Of a stretch of 64,000 bases of DNA, positions 6,507-15,191 are shown piece by piece (position 1 is the stretch's first letter; each line of letters opens with the position of its first letter). Source of the DNA: Elusimicrobia bacterium CG_4_9_14_3_um_filter_62_55 (GTDB lineage Bacteria; Elusimicrobiota; Elusimicrobia; UBA1565); assembly GCA_002790095.1 (NCBI GenBank), contig PFUL01000064.1, forward strand, positions 1-64,000. Direction: 5' to 3'. The notes below the pieces were generated by a model, which saw only the letters and a list, made by a program, of their open reading frames with translations, did not search any database and was not told the origin of the DNA. A program made the translations under genes and the position numbers.

Positions 6507-8372
6507 CTACTTCTTAAACGACCATCGGTAGAACAAAACGCAGACCAGCGCGAGCGCGCCGGCCGATACGAGATCCGCGATATGCCCGGGCCAACCCGCC
6601 CCGAGCCGCATGGAAGAAACGCTGAAGTAGGCGAGAATCGCCAAGCCGACCCCGACCAAGGACTCGCCCGCGATCACGCCCGAGGCGACCAGCACGCCCC
6701 GCTTGAGATTCTCAGACCCTTGAGCCCCCGAATTCTTCTTCACGAAATGGGCGATCAGGCCGCCGATCAGAATCGGCACCGAGAGCCCGAACGGCAGGTA
6801 GATGCCGACCGCGATCGGCATCAGGTGCAGTCCGGCGCCCTTTCCGTTCTTTCCCAGGGCCTTGTCCACGATCAGAATCATGATCCCGACGAGCGCGCCG
6901 ATCACCACCATATCCCAAGGCAGATGCCCGCCCATGAAGAATCCCTTCGTCAGGCTCGCGAACAGGTTGGCCTGAGGCGCCGGATAATCCGCGCCCCCGA
7001 TACCGGTCCCGCCCATGTTGATCGAGCCCTCGTGCATCGCGATCAGCACCGGCGCCAGCACGAATGCGGCCGCCGAGATGCCCAGGATCTGGAGAATCTG
7101 CTGATTGCGCGGCGAGGCGCCGACCAGATGCCCGGTCTTCAAGTCGTTGCAGACGTCGCCGGAAGTGCAGGCCACGCAGCAAACGACTCCCGCCACGCAG
7201 AGCGTCGCCAAAACGCCGCTCGCGCCGCTGTAGCCCATGACATAGAGCAATCCCCCGGTCGCGAGCACAGCGGTGATCGTCATCCCCGACACGGGACTGT
7301 TCGAGTTTCCGACCAAACCGACGATATAGCTGGCCACCGCGGTGAAGAAAAACGACAAGACGAGCATGCAGACCGCCGCGATCGCCGTTTCCCCCGCGTT
7401 GCCCGTCACGTGGTAGTAGATCCCGAGGATGAACAGGATGCAGACGGCGGTCAGCCACAGGATCGTCGTGCCGTCGATATTGCGCTCGGTCTCCGGCCCC
7501 TCCTTCGCCTTGCCGCGCTTCATATGACCCTTGAGCTCGGTGACGGCCATCACCAGTCCTTTGCGCACCTTGAAGATCGAATCGATCCCGCCGATCACCA
7601 TCGCGCCGACGCCGATATAGCGGATCTGGGTGCTCCACAGGGCTCCGGCGGCCTCGACGGCGCTTCCCTCGCCTCCGCCCAACAACGGGATGCCCACCAG
7701 CCACGCCGCGGCGCCGCCGATGAAAATCAGAACCGCGATCTCGATCTCGACGATATACCCCACCGCCACCAACGCCGGGGAAACGTCGCAGCCGATGAAG
7801 AAAATGCGCTCGGACATGCGGGTCGCCCATTCGACGGATCCCTTCAACAACCCGACGAACGACCCGAGAAATTTAAAGAGTCCGCCGACCACGATGGATT
7901 GAAACACGAGAACCGCGCCCGTCTCGTTTCCTTGCTCTCCGGACTTGAGCACTTCGGCGCAGGCGATCCCCTCAGGATACGCCAGTTCCTTGCTGTCGAT
8001 GACGAAGACCTTGCGCATCGGGATCATGAACAGCACCCCGAGCAATCCGCCCGTCAGCGCGATAAAGGACGTCACCCAGAAATCGAAGGTCTTCCACACC
8101 CCCGCGATCACGAGCGCGGGCATCGTGAAGATGATCCCCGCGGCCAACGACTCCCCGGCCGAAGCGGCGGTCTGCACCAGGTTGCTTTCAAGGACGCTTC
8201 CCTTGCGCTTCATGAGGCGCAATATACCCATCGACATAACGGCCGCGGGGATCGAGGCGGAGACGGTCATTCCGGCCTTAAGACCCAAATATACGTTGGC
8301 GGCGGCCATCACGATAGATAGAAGAATGCCGAGCGCAACCGCGCGCGGCGTCAGTTCGTCTTGTTTGGACAT
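6507..8372 (-). CDS. OPT-family oligopeptide/metal-chelate transporter
   Basis: A 621-residue polytopic inner-membrane protein with about 14-16 hydrophobic segments. The N-terminal part (LTPRAVALGILLSIVMAAAN, then VYLGLKAGMTVSASIPAAVM) matches the OPT superfamily signature, as do SGDVCNDLKTGHLVGASPRN and SVPILIGGLIAHFVKK. OPT proteins are proton-coupled importers of oligopeptides, or in the YSL branch of metal chelates; bacterial members are poorly characterised. GGAGG lies 10 nt before the ATG and a TAGAAT -10 lies at 8400-8395. Downstream are the Cys/His repeat proteins, then an orphan peptide-binding protein. A functional link is only an inference from proximity, and a terminator separates the transcripts. 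Confidence 0.9.
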   Translation of the reverse strand: MSKQDELTPRAVALGILLSIVMAAANVYLGLKAGMTVSASIPAAVMSMGILRLMKRKGSVLESNLVQTAASAGESLAAGIIFTMPALVIAGVWKTFDFWVTSFIALTGGLLGVLFMIPMRKVFVIDSKELAYPEGIACAEVLKSGEQGNETGAVLVFQSIVVGGLFKFLGSFVGLLKGSVEWATRMSERIFFIGCDVSPALVAVGYIVEIEIAVLIFIGGAAAWLVGIPLLGGGEGSAVEAAGALWSTQIRYIGVGAMVIGGIDSIFKVRKGLVMAVTELKGHMKRGKAKEGPETERNIDGTTILWLTAVCILFILGIYYHVTGNAGETAIAAVCMLVLSFFFTAVASYIVGLVGNSNSPVSGMTITAVLATGGLLYVMGYSGASGVLATLCVAGVVCCVACTSGDVCNDLKTGHLVGASPRNQQILQILGISAAAFVLAPVLIAMHEGSINMGGTGIGGADYPAPQANLFASLTKGFFMGGHLPWDMVVIGALVGIMILIVDKALGKNGKGAGLHLMPIAVGIYLPFGLSVPILIGGLIAHFVKKNSGAQGSENLKRGVLVASGVIAGESLVGVGLAILAYFSVSSMRLGAGWPGHIADLVSAGALALVCVLFYRWSFKK

Positions 8373-8394
8373 AGAAAGCCCCTCCGAGGGTCGT

Positions 8395-8400
8395 ATTCTA
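8395..8400 (-). promoter_or_regulatory. -10 hexamer of the OPT transporter gene
   Basis: TAGAAT on the minus strand, 22 nt before the ATG, leaving a short leader with the GGAGG ribosome binding site. Confidence 0.4.
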
Positions 8401-8460
8401 CATAAAGATAAAAGATAACATCAATTAACACACGGGCGACATTATTTGGATTGCCTGTGA

Positions 8461-8466
8461 TATACT
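8461..8466 (+). promoter_or_regulatory. Extended -10 of the cold-shock gene
   Basis: TGATATACT is an extended -10 (TGN-TATACT). It implies a leader of about 80 nt before the ATG at 8554, with a strong ribosome binding site (AAGGAGAAG). A structured leader would fit cold-shock genes, but no cold-box was verified. Confidence 0.5.
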
Positions 8467-8553
8467 TTTGAGGTTCGGATAAAACGCCGAACAGCTCAAA
8501 TCCGTCTCACAGACTGTCCGTACAGCCGGTGAGTGACAAAGAAGGAGAAGTAG

Positions 8554-8766
8554 ATGCCTACAGGAAAAGTGAAGTGGTTCAACGACCAGAAGGGATTCGG
8601 ATTCGTCACGCCCGACGACGGTTCGCGTGATTGCTTCGTTCACTACAGCCAGATCGTGGAAGAGGGCTTCAAGTCCTTGGCTGAGAACGAGGCCGTTGAG
8701 TTCGAAATCGAGGAGTCCGACAAGGGACCCCGCGCGACGAACGTCAGAAAGGCGGTAACGGCCTAA
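8554..8766 (+). CDS. Cold-shock domain protein (CspA family)
   Basis: A 70-residue single cold-shock domain. RNP1 is [10 protein letters not shown] and RNP2 is DCFVHYSQI, with the usual [11 protein letters not shown] beginning. It binds single-stranded RNA/DNA as an RNA chaperone in the cytoplasm. The length is normal for the family. It is monocistronic: its own promoter lies upstream and a strong terminator follows 25 bp downstream. The last residues ([11 protein letters not shown]) are as in other Csp proteins. Whether it is cold-induced cannot be told from sequence. Confidence 0.97.
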   Translation: MPTGKVKWFNDQKGFGFVTPDDGSRDCFVHYSQIVEEGFKSLAENEAVEFEIEESDKGPRATNVRKAVTA

Positions 8767-8791
8767 CGGCTCCCCGGCCTTTTTCACGACA

Positions 8792-8826
8792 GGGGCCTGT
8801 CCTGGGGGACAGGCCCCCTTTTTTTT
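8792..8826 (+). terminator. Rho-independent terminator of the cold-shock gene
   Basis: An 11-bp perfect stem GGGGCCTGTCC / GGACAGGCCCC with a 4-nt loop, followed by eight T residues. Confidence 0.95.
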
Positions 8827-8828
8827 GG

Positions 8829-8834
8829 GAGAAT
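8829..8834 (+). promoter_or_regulatory. Possible -10 of the Nudix gene
   Basis: GAGAAT ends 6 nt before the GTG at 8841, immediately after the upstream terminator. It is a weak match, listed because the spacing equals that of other leaderless-type starts in the window. Confidence 0.3.
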
Positions 8835-8840
8835 GACCCC

Positions 8841-9407
8841 GTGGCCTTGGAGCATATCCGGTCCCGGTTGGCGCTGATTCCCGCGCGCGACGAAGACGCC
8901 GAGGGGGCGTATGAGGCGGGCGTCGCCCTGCTCATCGCTCCCGGGCCTCAAATCCTGCTGATTCGCCGGGCCGAACACCCCGCCGATCCCTGGTCGGGAC
9001 AGATCGCGTTCCCGGGAGGAGGCAGGGAAGCGTGCGATTCGGACTTACTGGCCACCGCGATTCGAGAGACGGCCGAGGAAACCGGGGTGACGCTATCAAC
9101 CGGTTCTCTACTGGGGCGTCTCGATGATTTCCGACCCCGGCGCCCGTCTTTGCCGGACGTTCTAATCCGCCCGTTCGTTTTCGGTCTCGACGCGGCCGTG
9201 CAAACGTCCTTCTCGAACGAGGTTCAGTACTGCCTTTGGACGCCGCTGCGCCGATTGACCGGCTCCCGCGGCGAACGGGAAATCGAGATCCGCGGGAGCC
9301 TTCTGAAAACGCCGTCCTGCTTGGCGGGAGACGGAGAAGTCGTCTGGGGGATCACCTATCGGATCCTCTCCGAGTTGTTCGAAAAACTCGGTCCCGTTTT
9401 CCCTTAA
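8841..9407 (+). CDS. Nudix hydrolase, CoA pyrophosphatase (NudL/YeaB type)
   Basis: 188 residues. The segment ILLIRRAEHP, then PWSGQIAFPGG, is the UPF0035 signature of CoA diphosphatases, and the Nudix box continues as GGREACDSDLLATAIRETAE followed by ETGV. The first glutamate of the generic box is missing, as is usual in this subfamily. It probably hydrolyses CoA and acyl-CoA to phosphopantetheine and ADP. GTG start; the nearby ATG is out of frame. The stop overlaps the stop of the convergent thioredoxin-lipoprotein gene by 3 bp. Confidence 0.9.
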   Translation: MALEHIRSRLALIPARDEDAEGAYEAGVALLIAPGPQILLIRRAEHPADPWSGQIAFPGGGREACDSDLLATAIRETAEETGVTLSTGSLLGRLDDFRPRRPSLPDVLIRPFVFGLDAAVQTSFSNEVQYCLWTPLRRLTGSRGEREIEIRGSLLKTPSCLAGDGEVVWGITYRILSELFEKLGPVFP

Positions 9408-11035
9408 GAGACTTTCTCGAGCAGTTCCCGAAGGCGCTTGATATAGGCGTGGGTGCGAACGTCGGTATTGTTCGGAATCACCGCTTCAAAGAGGCCGGCT
9501 TCGACGGTTTTGCGGGCCTCGTCCTTTCGTCCCAAAGCCAACTCGATGCTTGCCTTTAAATAAACCGCGCGCAGCCAATTGTCCCCGTATGCGTTCTCTT
9601 CCGCTTTTCGGGCGTATTCCAGCGCCTTTTCCTCTTCTTCCAGCCGATGAAGCACCGAGGCGTAGCTGAAATTGAAGGTGAATTCCTCGGCATACGCCGA
9701 CGCCAGCGTCTCATAGAGTTTTTTCGCGCCCGAAACGTCCCCGGATTTCCGCAGGAAGTAGGCGCGGTTCATGTTGGCCGCGCGCGCCACGGCCAAGGAG
9801 GATTTCTCGGCGAGAACTCCGTACTCCTCGGCGGCTCGGGCGTAAACCCGCTTCGCGCGGGCCTCGTCCCCTTTCTGCATCCACAACTGCGCTTGCAAAT
9901 CGAGCAAGTCGCCTTTCTCGTAACCGGTCTCGTCCAACCGAGGCGATTTCAGCCACCGGGACGCTTCGGACAACGCGGCGTCGACGCGCGCCTTGGCGAA
10001 GGCTTCATCTATTTTGAACGCCTCGAGCACCCACCCGGGAAATTCCACCGACTTCGGGAAGCCGGCGATCAGTTCTTTAAGCGCCTCCCCGGCGCCCTCT
10101 CGGTCCTCGAGCTTCTGCGCGCGGCCGCGCTTGGAGAGCCAAAAGGTCATGCGCGCCTCTTCATCGGAGGCATCCGCAAGCAATTCGATCGCCTCGTCGA
10201 ACTCCTTGCGGTCGTAACGCCACATCCCGATGCGTCTTCGGCGCGCCGGCGTCTGCTCGAGATCCAGCGCCTTTGAAATCGGTTCGGCCGCCAGCGCCTT
10301 CTGCGTCTTCAGCCATTCCAGATAGGCCCCCAGCGGCCGGTAACCGACGAATCGGCCGATCTCGTCTAAATTCGCATCGGCGAGCACCACGGTCGGATAG
10401 CCGCCCACCTTGAAGCGCGCCTTCCATTCCCACGAGAGTGGGGCGTCGGCGTCGAGCGCCGCGCGCACCATGTCCGCGGAGGCCTCCTGAAAGGCGGCTT
10501 CCTTATATACGTATTCGTCGAGCATGTTGCAGGGAGGACACCAGATCCCGTAGAAATCGATCAGCAGAAGCTTCCCTTCGGCTCGCGCGGCGTCCAGCGC
10601 CTTCTCGGGCTGATTTTCGATGAATCCGGGAATCGGATGCCGCTCGCCTTTGGGAGCGCGGCGCGCCGTCGCGGGAGCGGCGGGCGCGGCGGCGGTCCAC
10701 CCCTTAGGAGCGGTCGCGATTACCGGGAATTTGGCAAACCGGCAGTAACTCGCTTCGTCGTCGCAAACACTCAGATGAACGTGATGGGTCCCGGGAGAGG
10801 TGATCTGGCACCGAAGCACGCGCGGGGAACGCGTCGTGAATTGGAAATCCGCGCAGACCTGCGGCGCCTTCAGGTTGAAATAATGTCCCTCGGCGGGGCG
10901 GAGCTCCAACACCTCGTTGACGCGCACGCGGGTCGGAGGCGTCTTTGCGAGCAGTTCCAACCCCACCCCCGATTCCTTCGGCGCGCAGGCGAACAGCAAA
11001 GCGGCCGCGCAGGCGAGTGAAAGCGTTCTATTCAT
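9404..11035 (-). CDS. Lipoprotein with DsbD-like N-terminus, thioredoxin domain and TPR-like C-terminus
   Basis: 543 residues. A lipoprotein signal (ALLFAC, lipidated Cys17) is followed by a beta-rich domain (about 25-110) resembling the DsbD/DsbC-interacting type. A thioredoxin-fold domain at about 130-250 has the active site WCPPC in LLIDFYGIWCPPCNMLDEYV and the cis-Pro region GGYPTVVLAD. The remaining 290 residues are helical repeats with TPR-like spacing (ARAKRVYARAAEEYG, EEEEKALEYARKAEEN). It is likely a periplasmic, membrane-anchored thiol reductase with a protein-interaction tail. GAGGTGG lies before the ATG, with TAGAAT upstream. The fused TPR region is unusual for this fold. Confidence 0.85.
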   Translation of the reverse strand: MNRTLSLACAAALLFACAPKESGVGLELLAKTPPTRVRVNEVLELRPAEGHYFNLKAPQVCADFQFTTRSPRVLRCQITSPGTHHVHLSVCDDEASYCRFAKFPVIATAPKGWTAAAPAAPATARRAPKGERHPIPGFIENQPEKALDAARAEGKLLLIDFYGIWCPPCNMLDEYVYKEAAFQEASADMVRAALDADAPLSWEWKARFKVGGYPTVVLADANLDEIGRFVGYRPLGAYLEWLKTQKALAAEPISKALDLEQTPARRRRIGMWRYDRKEFDEAIELLADASDEEARMTFWLSKRGRAQKLEDREGAGEALKELIAGFPKSVEFPGWVLEAFKIDEAFAKARVDAALSEASRWLKSPRLDETGYEKGDLLDLQAQLWMQKGDEARAKRVYARAAEEYGVLAEKSSLAVARAANMNRAYFLRKSGDVSGAKKLYETLASAYAEEFTFNFSYASVLHRLEEEEKALEYARKAEENAYGDNWLRAVYLKASIELALGRKDEARKTVEAGLFEAVIPNNTDVRTHAYIKRLRELLEKVS

Positions 11036-11056
11036 GGTCCACCTCGGACGAGTATT

Positions 11057-12115
11057 CTACGAAACCCCGCAGAATCGCGCGAGCAGGCTCCGTTCCCGGC
11101 GGAAGGCTTCCGCCAGGCGGAATTGGACGCGCGCCCTGTCCAGATTCTGTCCCGGGCGGCGAATCTTGAAATAGACGTCCCCGTCCAGAAAATCGGTCAA
11201 GAAGCGCACGCCCAACTCGTAGGCGATCTCGGTCGGCGCGTCGACGAGCGCCTCCCGCTCCGCCCAGGAAAGCGCCGAAGCCGCTTCCTCCAAATAACCG
11301 GAAGCCAACGCCTCCAAGATCGCGGGGCGGGCGACGATGCGCTCCAATTCGCGGCAGTCCTCGGGCGCGTCGCTCGCGGCCGAGCGCGCCAAGTCGCCGA
11401 AATCCACCGGCCGCCGTCCGGGCATTACTGTGTCGAGATCGACCACGCAAACGGCACGGCAGTCCCCGGACTCAAACAGGACGTTGTTGACCTTCGTATC
11501 GTTATGACAGACCCCCAGGGGAAGATCCGCGGGCAGGATTTCCGCGAGCCCCGTATTCTCGCGCGCGAACGCGATCGCATCCGCGGCAAGTGAACGCTTC
11601 GCCTCCCCCGCGTTTCGAAACGAGGTTTGGAAAGCGCGCAGGCGGGCGGCGGCATCGTGAAATCCGGGGATCGTTTCGCTCAACGGAGGTTCGGGAAGAT
11701 CCCCCAAAAGACGCTGAAAGCGTCCAAAACAGCGCGCGGCCTCGTACGCCCGTTCCGGGGACTCGATGGCGTCGACGCTCTGCGTATCTTCCATTTCCCG
11801 GTAGCAACGCCAAACGGCGCCTTCCTCGTCCTTCCAATAAGGCGTCCCCTCCGTGGTTTCGACCAAGGACAGTCGGGAACGCGGATCCGGGGAGACGCGT
11901 TCCAGGTGGGCCAAGATCCGCCGAATGTTCTCCATCTGAGTTTGCGCGTAGGGGAACACCGCGGGGTTCACGCGCTGCAGCACGAACCCGCGTCCGGCCG
12001 CCCGGATGCCGTAGGTATCGTTGATGTGCCCCGAACCGATCGCCGTTCCCGAGGCCTCGCCGGACGCGTCGAAGCGGGCGAACGCCGTTTTCGCCTTCGC
12101 GGGCAGCGTGTTCAT
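11057..12115 (-). CDS. APH-family sugar kinase, NahK-like N-acetylhexosamine 1-kinase
   Basis: 352 residues with the protein-kinase-like APH fold. Landmarks are GSGHINDTYGI (nucleotide loop), FVLQRVNPAVFPY, the catalytic loop GVCHNDTKVNNVLF and the metal-binding motif VVDLDTVMPG. The GHINDTY and LQRVN motifs are typical of N-acetylhexosamine 1-kinases rather than antibiotic-resistance enzymes. It would phosphorylate GlcNAc/GalNAc (or MurNAc, as AmgK does) at C1. Its ATG overlaps the stop of the ROK kinase by 4 bp, so two sugar kinases are translationally coupled. It is the last gene of the operon, 21 bp from the thioredoxin-lipoprotein start. Confidence 0.85.
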   Translation of the reverse strand: MNTLPAKAKTAFARFDASGEASGTAIGSGHINDTYGIRAAGRGFVLQRVNPAVFPYAQTQMENIRRILAHLERVSPDPRSRLSLVETTEGTPYWKDEEGAVWRCYREMEDTQSVDAIESPERAYEAARCFGRFQRLLGDLPEPPLSETIPGFHDAAARLRAFQTSFRNAGEAKRSLAADAIAFARENTGLAEILPADLPLGVCHNDTKVNNVLFESGDCRAVCVVDLDTVMPGRRPVDFGDLARSAASDAPEDCRELERIVARPAILEALASGYLEEAASALSWAEREALVDAPTEIAYELGVRFLTDFLDGDVYFKIRRPGQNLDRARVQFRLAEAFRRERSLLARFCGVS

Positions 12116-13473
12116 GCACCGGCCCCGGGCAGCGCCGGGAGCGACGCCGCGGCGGCGGCCTGACCGTGCCGCCGCTGCCGCTCTTCGGGAACGTGGAGCC
12201 GGACTCCCGAGAGATCGGGATAACTCTCGGCGAGAGCGGCGTTCGCCGATCGAACCGCGCGCCCCCCTCCCTCCCCCGAAAGCACGCGCCCAAAAAGCAG
12301 CACGTGCCGGAGCGGATAGAAATCGGCGAAATGGGCGATCGCGTGCGCCAGACAGACCCCGACCGTTTCGTAAACGCGGTCGGCGCGTTCATCTCCGTTA
12401 GCGGCGGCGCGCTGCAGACGAAGCAACCGCTCGGGCAGGGATTCTCCCGCGGGACCGCGAATGCCGACGCGATCCATAAATCGCGCGGTTCCCTGCTGCG
12501 AGAGATAAGAAACGGCGCAGCCGCGGTCTCCGGACCACTCGTCCGCGGGAGCCTCGGGAGCGTAATCGATCGGCGCGAACGCGAGTTCGTCGATGCCGTC
12601 GGAAATTTCGCCGCCGTCTCCCACATACCCCGCGGCGAGGCTCGATCCCAGCGATAACCCTAAAACCCGGCGAGCGCCCAACGCCTCGGCGCCCGCAAGG
12701 GCGGCGACCGCCCCGTCGTTGGCGACCGCAACGGGAACTCCTCCGAAGGCTTCCCGGATTCCGGCGACGATTCCGGGCCAGCGCGCTCGGAGCAAGGAGG
12801 CGGGCATCCCCCTAAACAGCGACGACACGCGCAGATTTCCATCAGAAAAGACGCCGGCCACGGAACCGCCGATCGCGTCCACGCGAGGAAGATGCGCGGC
12901 GGCGCGCTTAAGAGAATCGAGGATCCCCTCGAAGTGCCGCTTCGGATCTCTAAACGAAGCGGGATCCCAGGGAATTTCCTCGCTGTGAACCAGTTCTCCG
13001 TCCTTGACCGCCGCGCATTTGCGGTCGCTGGCGCCCAAATCAAACCCGAGGCGGCATCCCTCCCGGTTTCCCCCGAGCGCCCGAACCGAGCCCGAATCGC
13101 CTCCAGAGCCGTAGAGGTCGTCGAAAAACGCGCGGTCGAACCCCCGGGCGCCGGCCGCCGAGTAGGTTCGCGACAAAAAGCGGTCCAGCGGAGCGGAACC
13201 CTCGACGGAGACGGAGTCGCCTCCCGTCTGCCAGAGCATGAACTTGGCGATCCGTTCTACAAAGCGTCCGTTTTCGCAAAGCGTGTCGTCGCGAGAAGAA
13301 AGAATTCCTTCCTCTCTGCAGGCGACGGTCCGAGAGCCGCGCGCGACGCGCAGCAACGCCCGATCGCCGCCGGCTGAGGCGACTCGGTCCCGGTACGCCC
13401 GGTTCCACACAGCCGCGGGCTCGAACCCCGGCTCGAGCGGCGGGGGCTCTACCCTTTGTGCCGCTTGATCCAT
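12112..13473 (-). CDS. ROK-family sugar kinase with N-terminal extension
   Basis: 453 residues. The ROK/hexokinase fold starts near residue 143 with the phosphate-1 motif CRLGFDLGASDRKCAAVKDG. It continues with AIGGSVAGVF, PVAVANDGAVAALAGAE and the adenosine-region LGLSLGSSLAAGYVGDGG. The canonical ROK zinc-binding CXCGXXGC motif is not evident. The N-terminal 140 residues have no recognisable fold; they contain RAYRDRVASAG and a region rich in Phe/Asp, and may bind sugar or a partner. The start overlaps the upstream DUF885 gene by 25 bp. Together with the following NahK-like kinase it suggests amino-sugar phosphorylation, perhaps in cell-wall recycling. Confidence 0.75.
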   Translation of the reverse strand: MDQAAQRVEPPPLEPGFEPAAVWNRAYRDRVASAGGDRALLRVARGSRTVACREEGILSSRDDTLCENGRFVERIAKFMLWQTGGDSVSVEGSAPLDRFLSRTYSAAGARGFDRAFFDDLYGSGGDSGSVRALGGNREGCRLGFDLGASDRKCAAVKDGELVHSEEIPWDPASFRDPKRHFEGILDSLKRAAAHLPRVDAIGGSVAGVFSDGNLRVSSLFRGMPASLLRARWPGIVAGIREAFGGVPVAVANDGAVAALAGAEALGARRVLGLSLGSSLAAGYVGDGGEISDGIDELAFAPIDYAPEAPADEWSGDRGCAVSYLSQQGTARFMDRVGIRGPAGESLPERLLRLQRAAANGDERADRVYETVGVCLAHAIAHFADFYPLRHVLLFGRVLSGEGGGRAVRSANAALAESYPDLSGVRLHVPEERQRRHGQAAAAASLPALPGAGA

Positions 13474-15191
13474 TCGTCGATTCCCGTCTCGAGCATGTCC
13501 AAAGTCACGGCTCCGCGCCCGAGCACTTCATCGTGGAAAGCACGCTCATCGAACGCTTCCCCGAGTTCCCGCTCGGCCCGGCGGCGGAGTTCGGTGATCT
13601 TGAGTTCGCCGATCTTGTACGAGAGCGCCTGACCCGGCATGATGACGTAGCGGTCGATCTCGTTGACGATGTCCACCTCGCTTTTCGCGCAGTTGTCCCG
13701 AAAATACTCGATCGCCTTCTCGCGCGACCAGCCGTAGTGGTGAATTCCCGTATCCACGACCAGCCGGACCGCCCGCCACATCCGGTAGGTGAGCTCTCCG
13801 AACTTTGAATACGGATCCTCGTAGAGACCGATCTCCTCGCCGAGCGACTCCGCGTACAAGCCCCACCCCTCCACGAAGGCGGTCACCTGGCCGAATCTCC
13901 GAAAATGAGGGACGTCCCGATGCTCCATCGCCAGTGCGATTTGGATGTGATGCCCCGGAACGGCCTCGTGGACGGTCAGAACTTCCATCTCGTACGTGGG
14001 CCGGGATTGGGGTTTGTAGAGATTCACATAAAACAACCCCGGCCGCTTTCCGTCGGCGGACGGACCGCGGTAATACGCCGTCGTCGTGTGCGGAGCCACG
14101 TGATCGGGAACAGGGACGACGCCGTAGGGAATCCTGGGAAGGCGTCCGAAAAGCTTCACCATCTCCGGGTCGATGCGTTTGGCGATCGCGCGGTAGGCCT
14201 GCAAAAGTTCTTCGGAGGTTTTGTAGTAGAAGCGGGGATCGGTCCTCAGAAACTCCATAAAACCCTTGAGCCCCCCGCGATGCCCGGTCTCCTTCATCAC
14301 GCGCCTCATCTCCGCGCGTATTCTCTTGACCTCCCCGAGCCCGAGCTTATGAATCGCTTCAGGCGTCATCGTCGTCGTCGTATGCCGCCGGACGAGAGAC
14401 GCGTACGCCTCGCGTCCCTCGGGAAACTGCCAGATCCCGATCTTGCTCGAGCCCGCTCCCATGTATCGGTCGATAAAATAGGAACGGAACTCTTTGAACG
14501 CGGGGACGACCTCCGAGGCGATCGCGCGGGCGCCCTCCGCCTTCAGCCGGTTCCGCTCGGACTCCGGCCAGGATTGGGGCATTCGGGTGAACGGCTTAAA
14601 AAACAGGCTCCCTTCCGGAGTCGAAACGATCTGCGCGTCGATTTGTTCCGGAATGCGCTCAAGCACGACCTGAGGATGTACGATTCCCCGGCGCACTCCG
14701 GCGCGCATCAGATGTATGGTTTGGTCGACCAACCGCGGGAAGGCGCGCAGCCGCGCGATCCAATCCTCGTAATCCCGCACGGTTTCAAAGGGCAGCACGT
14801 CAGTCAGATAATCGAGAGTCTGCAGGCCGCCGCGCTGATTGACCGGAAGCAGATGCAGTCCGTATCGAAGATCCTGCTCCTGATCCCGGACCTCGGCGCG
14901 AAACAGTCTGAGATCGTCCCGCTCCGAGGGCTGCAACTCCGCCTCCTCGAATGCGTCGAGGCGCGCCAGCAGCTCTCGGACGTGCGCGTGCCGCTTTTCG
15001 AAGGCTTCCTCGCTTAAATCCCGCCACAGCGCTCCGTAGCGGGAATCGCCCAACTGGGAGGCCCTCACCGGGGAATCGCGCATCGCGTATTCCCACTCCT
15101 CGGCCAACAGCGCGCGAAGGCGATCGCCCGCCGTTTCGGCCCGAACCCCGGCGGCAAACAGAGACATCATAAGCGCCAACCCCGTGATCAT
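13449..15191 (-). CDS. DUF885 secreted metallopeptidase-like protein
   Basis: 580 residues. The signal peptide MITGLALMMSLFAAGVRA is followed by a full-length DUF885 domain. The conserved zinc-type motif VHEAVPGHHIQIALAME lies near residue 410, and EGWGLYAESLGEE follows about 40 residues later. These correspond to the HExxxHH/E-type ligands of the family, whose few studied members act as carboxypeptidases. The protein is probably periplasmic. Its ATG overlaps the Mur-ligase stop by 4 bp, placing it in the same operon; it may trim peptides released from the wall, which is an inference. Length is normal for the family. Confidence 0.88.
   Translation of the reverse strand: MITGLALMMSLFAAGVRAETAGDRLRALLAEEWEYAMRDSPVRASQLGDSRYGALWRDLSEEAFEKRHAHVRELLARLDAFEEAELQPSERDDLRLFRAEVRDQEQDLRYGLHLLPVNQRGGLQTLDYLTDVLPFETVRDYEDWIARLRAFPRLVDQTIHLMRAGVRRGIVHPQVVLERIPEQIDAQIVSTPEGSLFFKPFTRMPQSWPESERNRLKAEGARAIASEVVPAFKEFRSYFIDRYMGAGSSKIGIWQFPEGREAYASLVRRHTTTTMTPEAIHKLGLGEVKRIRAEMRRVMKETGHRGGLKGFMEFLRTDPRFYYKTSEELLQAYRAIAKRIDPEMVKLFGRLPRIPYGVVPVPDHVAPHTTTAYYRGPSADGKRPGLFYVNLYKPQSRPTYEMEVLTVHEAVPGHHIQIALAMEHRDVPHFRRFGQVTAFVEGWGLYAESLGEEIGLYEDPYSKFGELTYRMWRAVRLVVDTGIHHYGWSREKAIEYFRDNCAKSEVDIVNEIDRYVIMPGQALSYKIGELKITELRRRAERELGEAFDERAFHDEVLGRGAVTLDMLETGIDEWIKRHKG

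Noticed and set aside
6582-8321. 579-codon plus-strand open frame over the OPT transporter
   Set aside because: Antisense shadow in GC-rich DNA: very rich in Arg/His/Asp, without domains, while the minus strand encodes a clear polytopic OPT protein.
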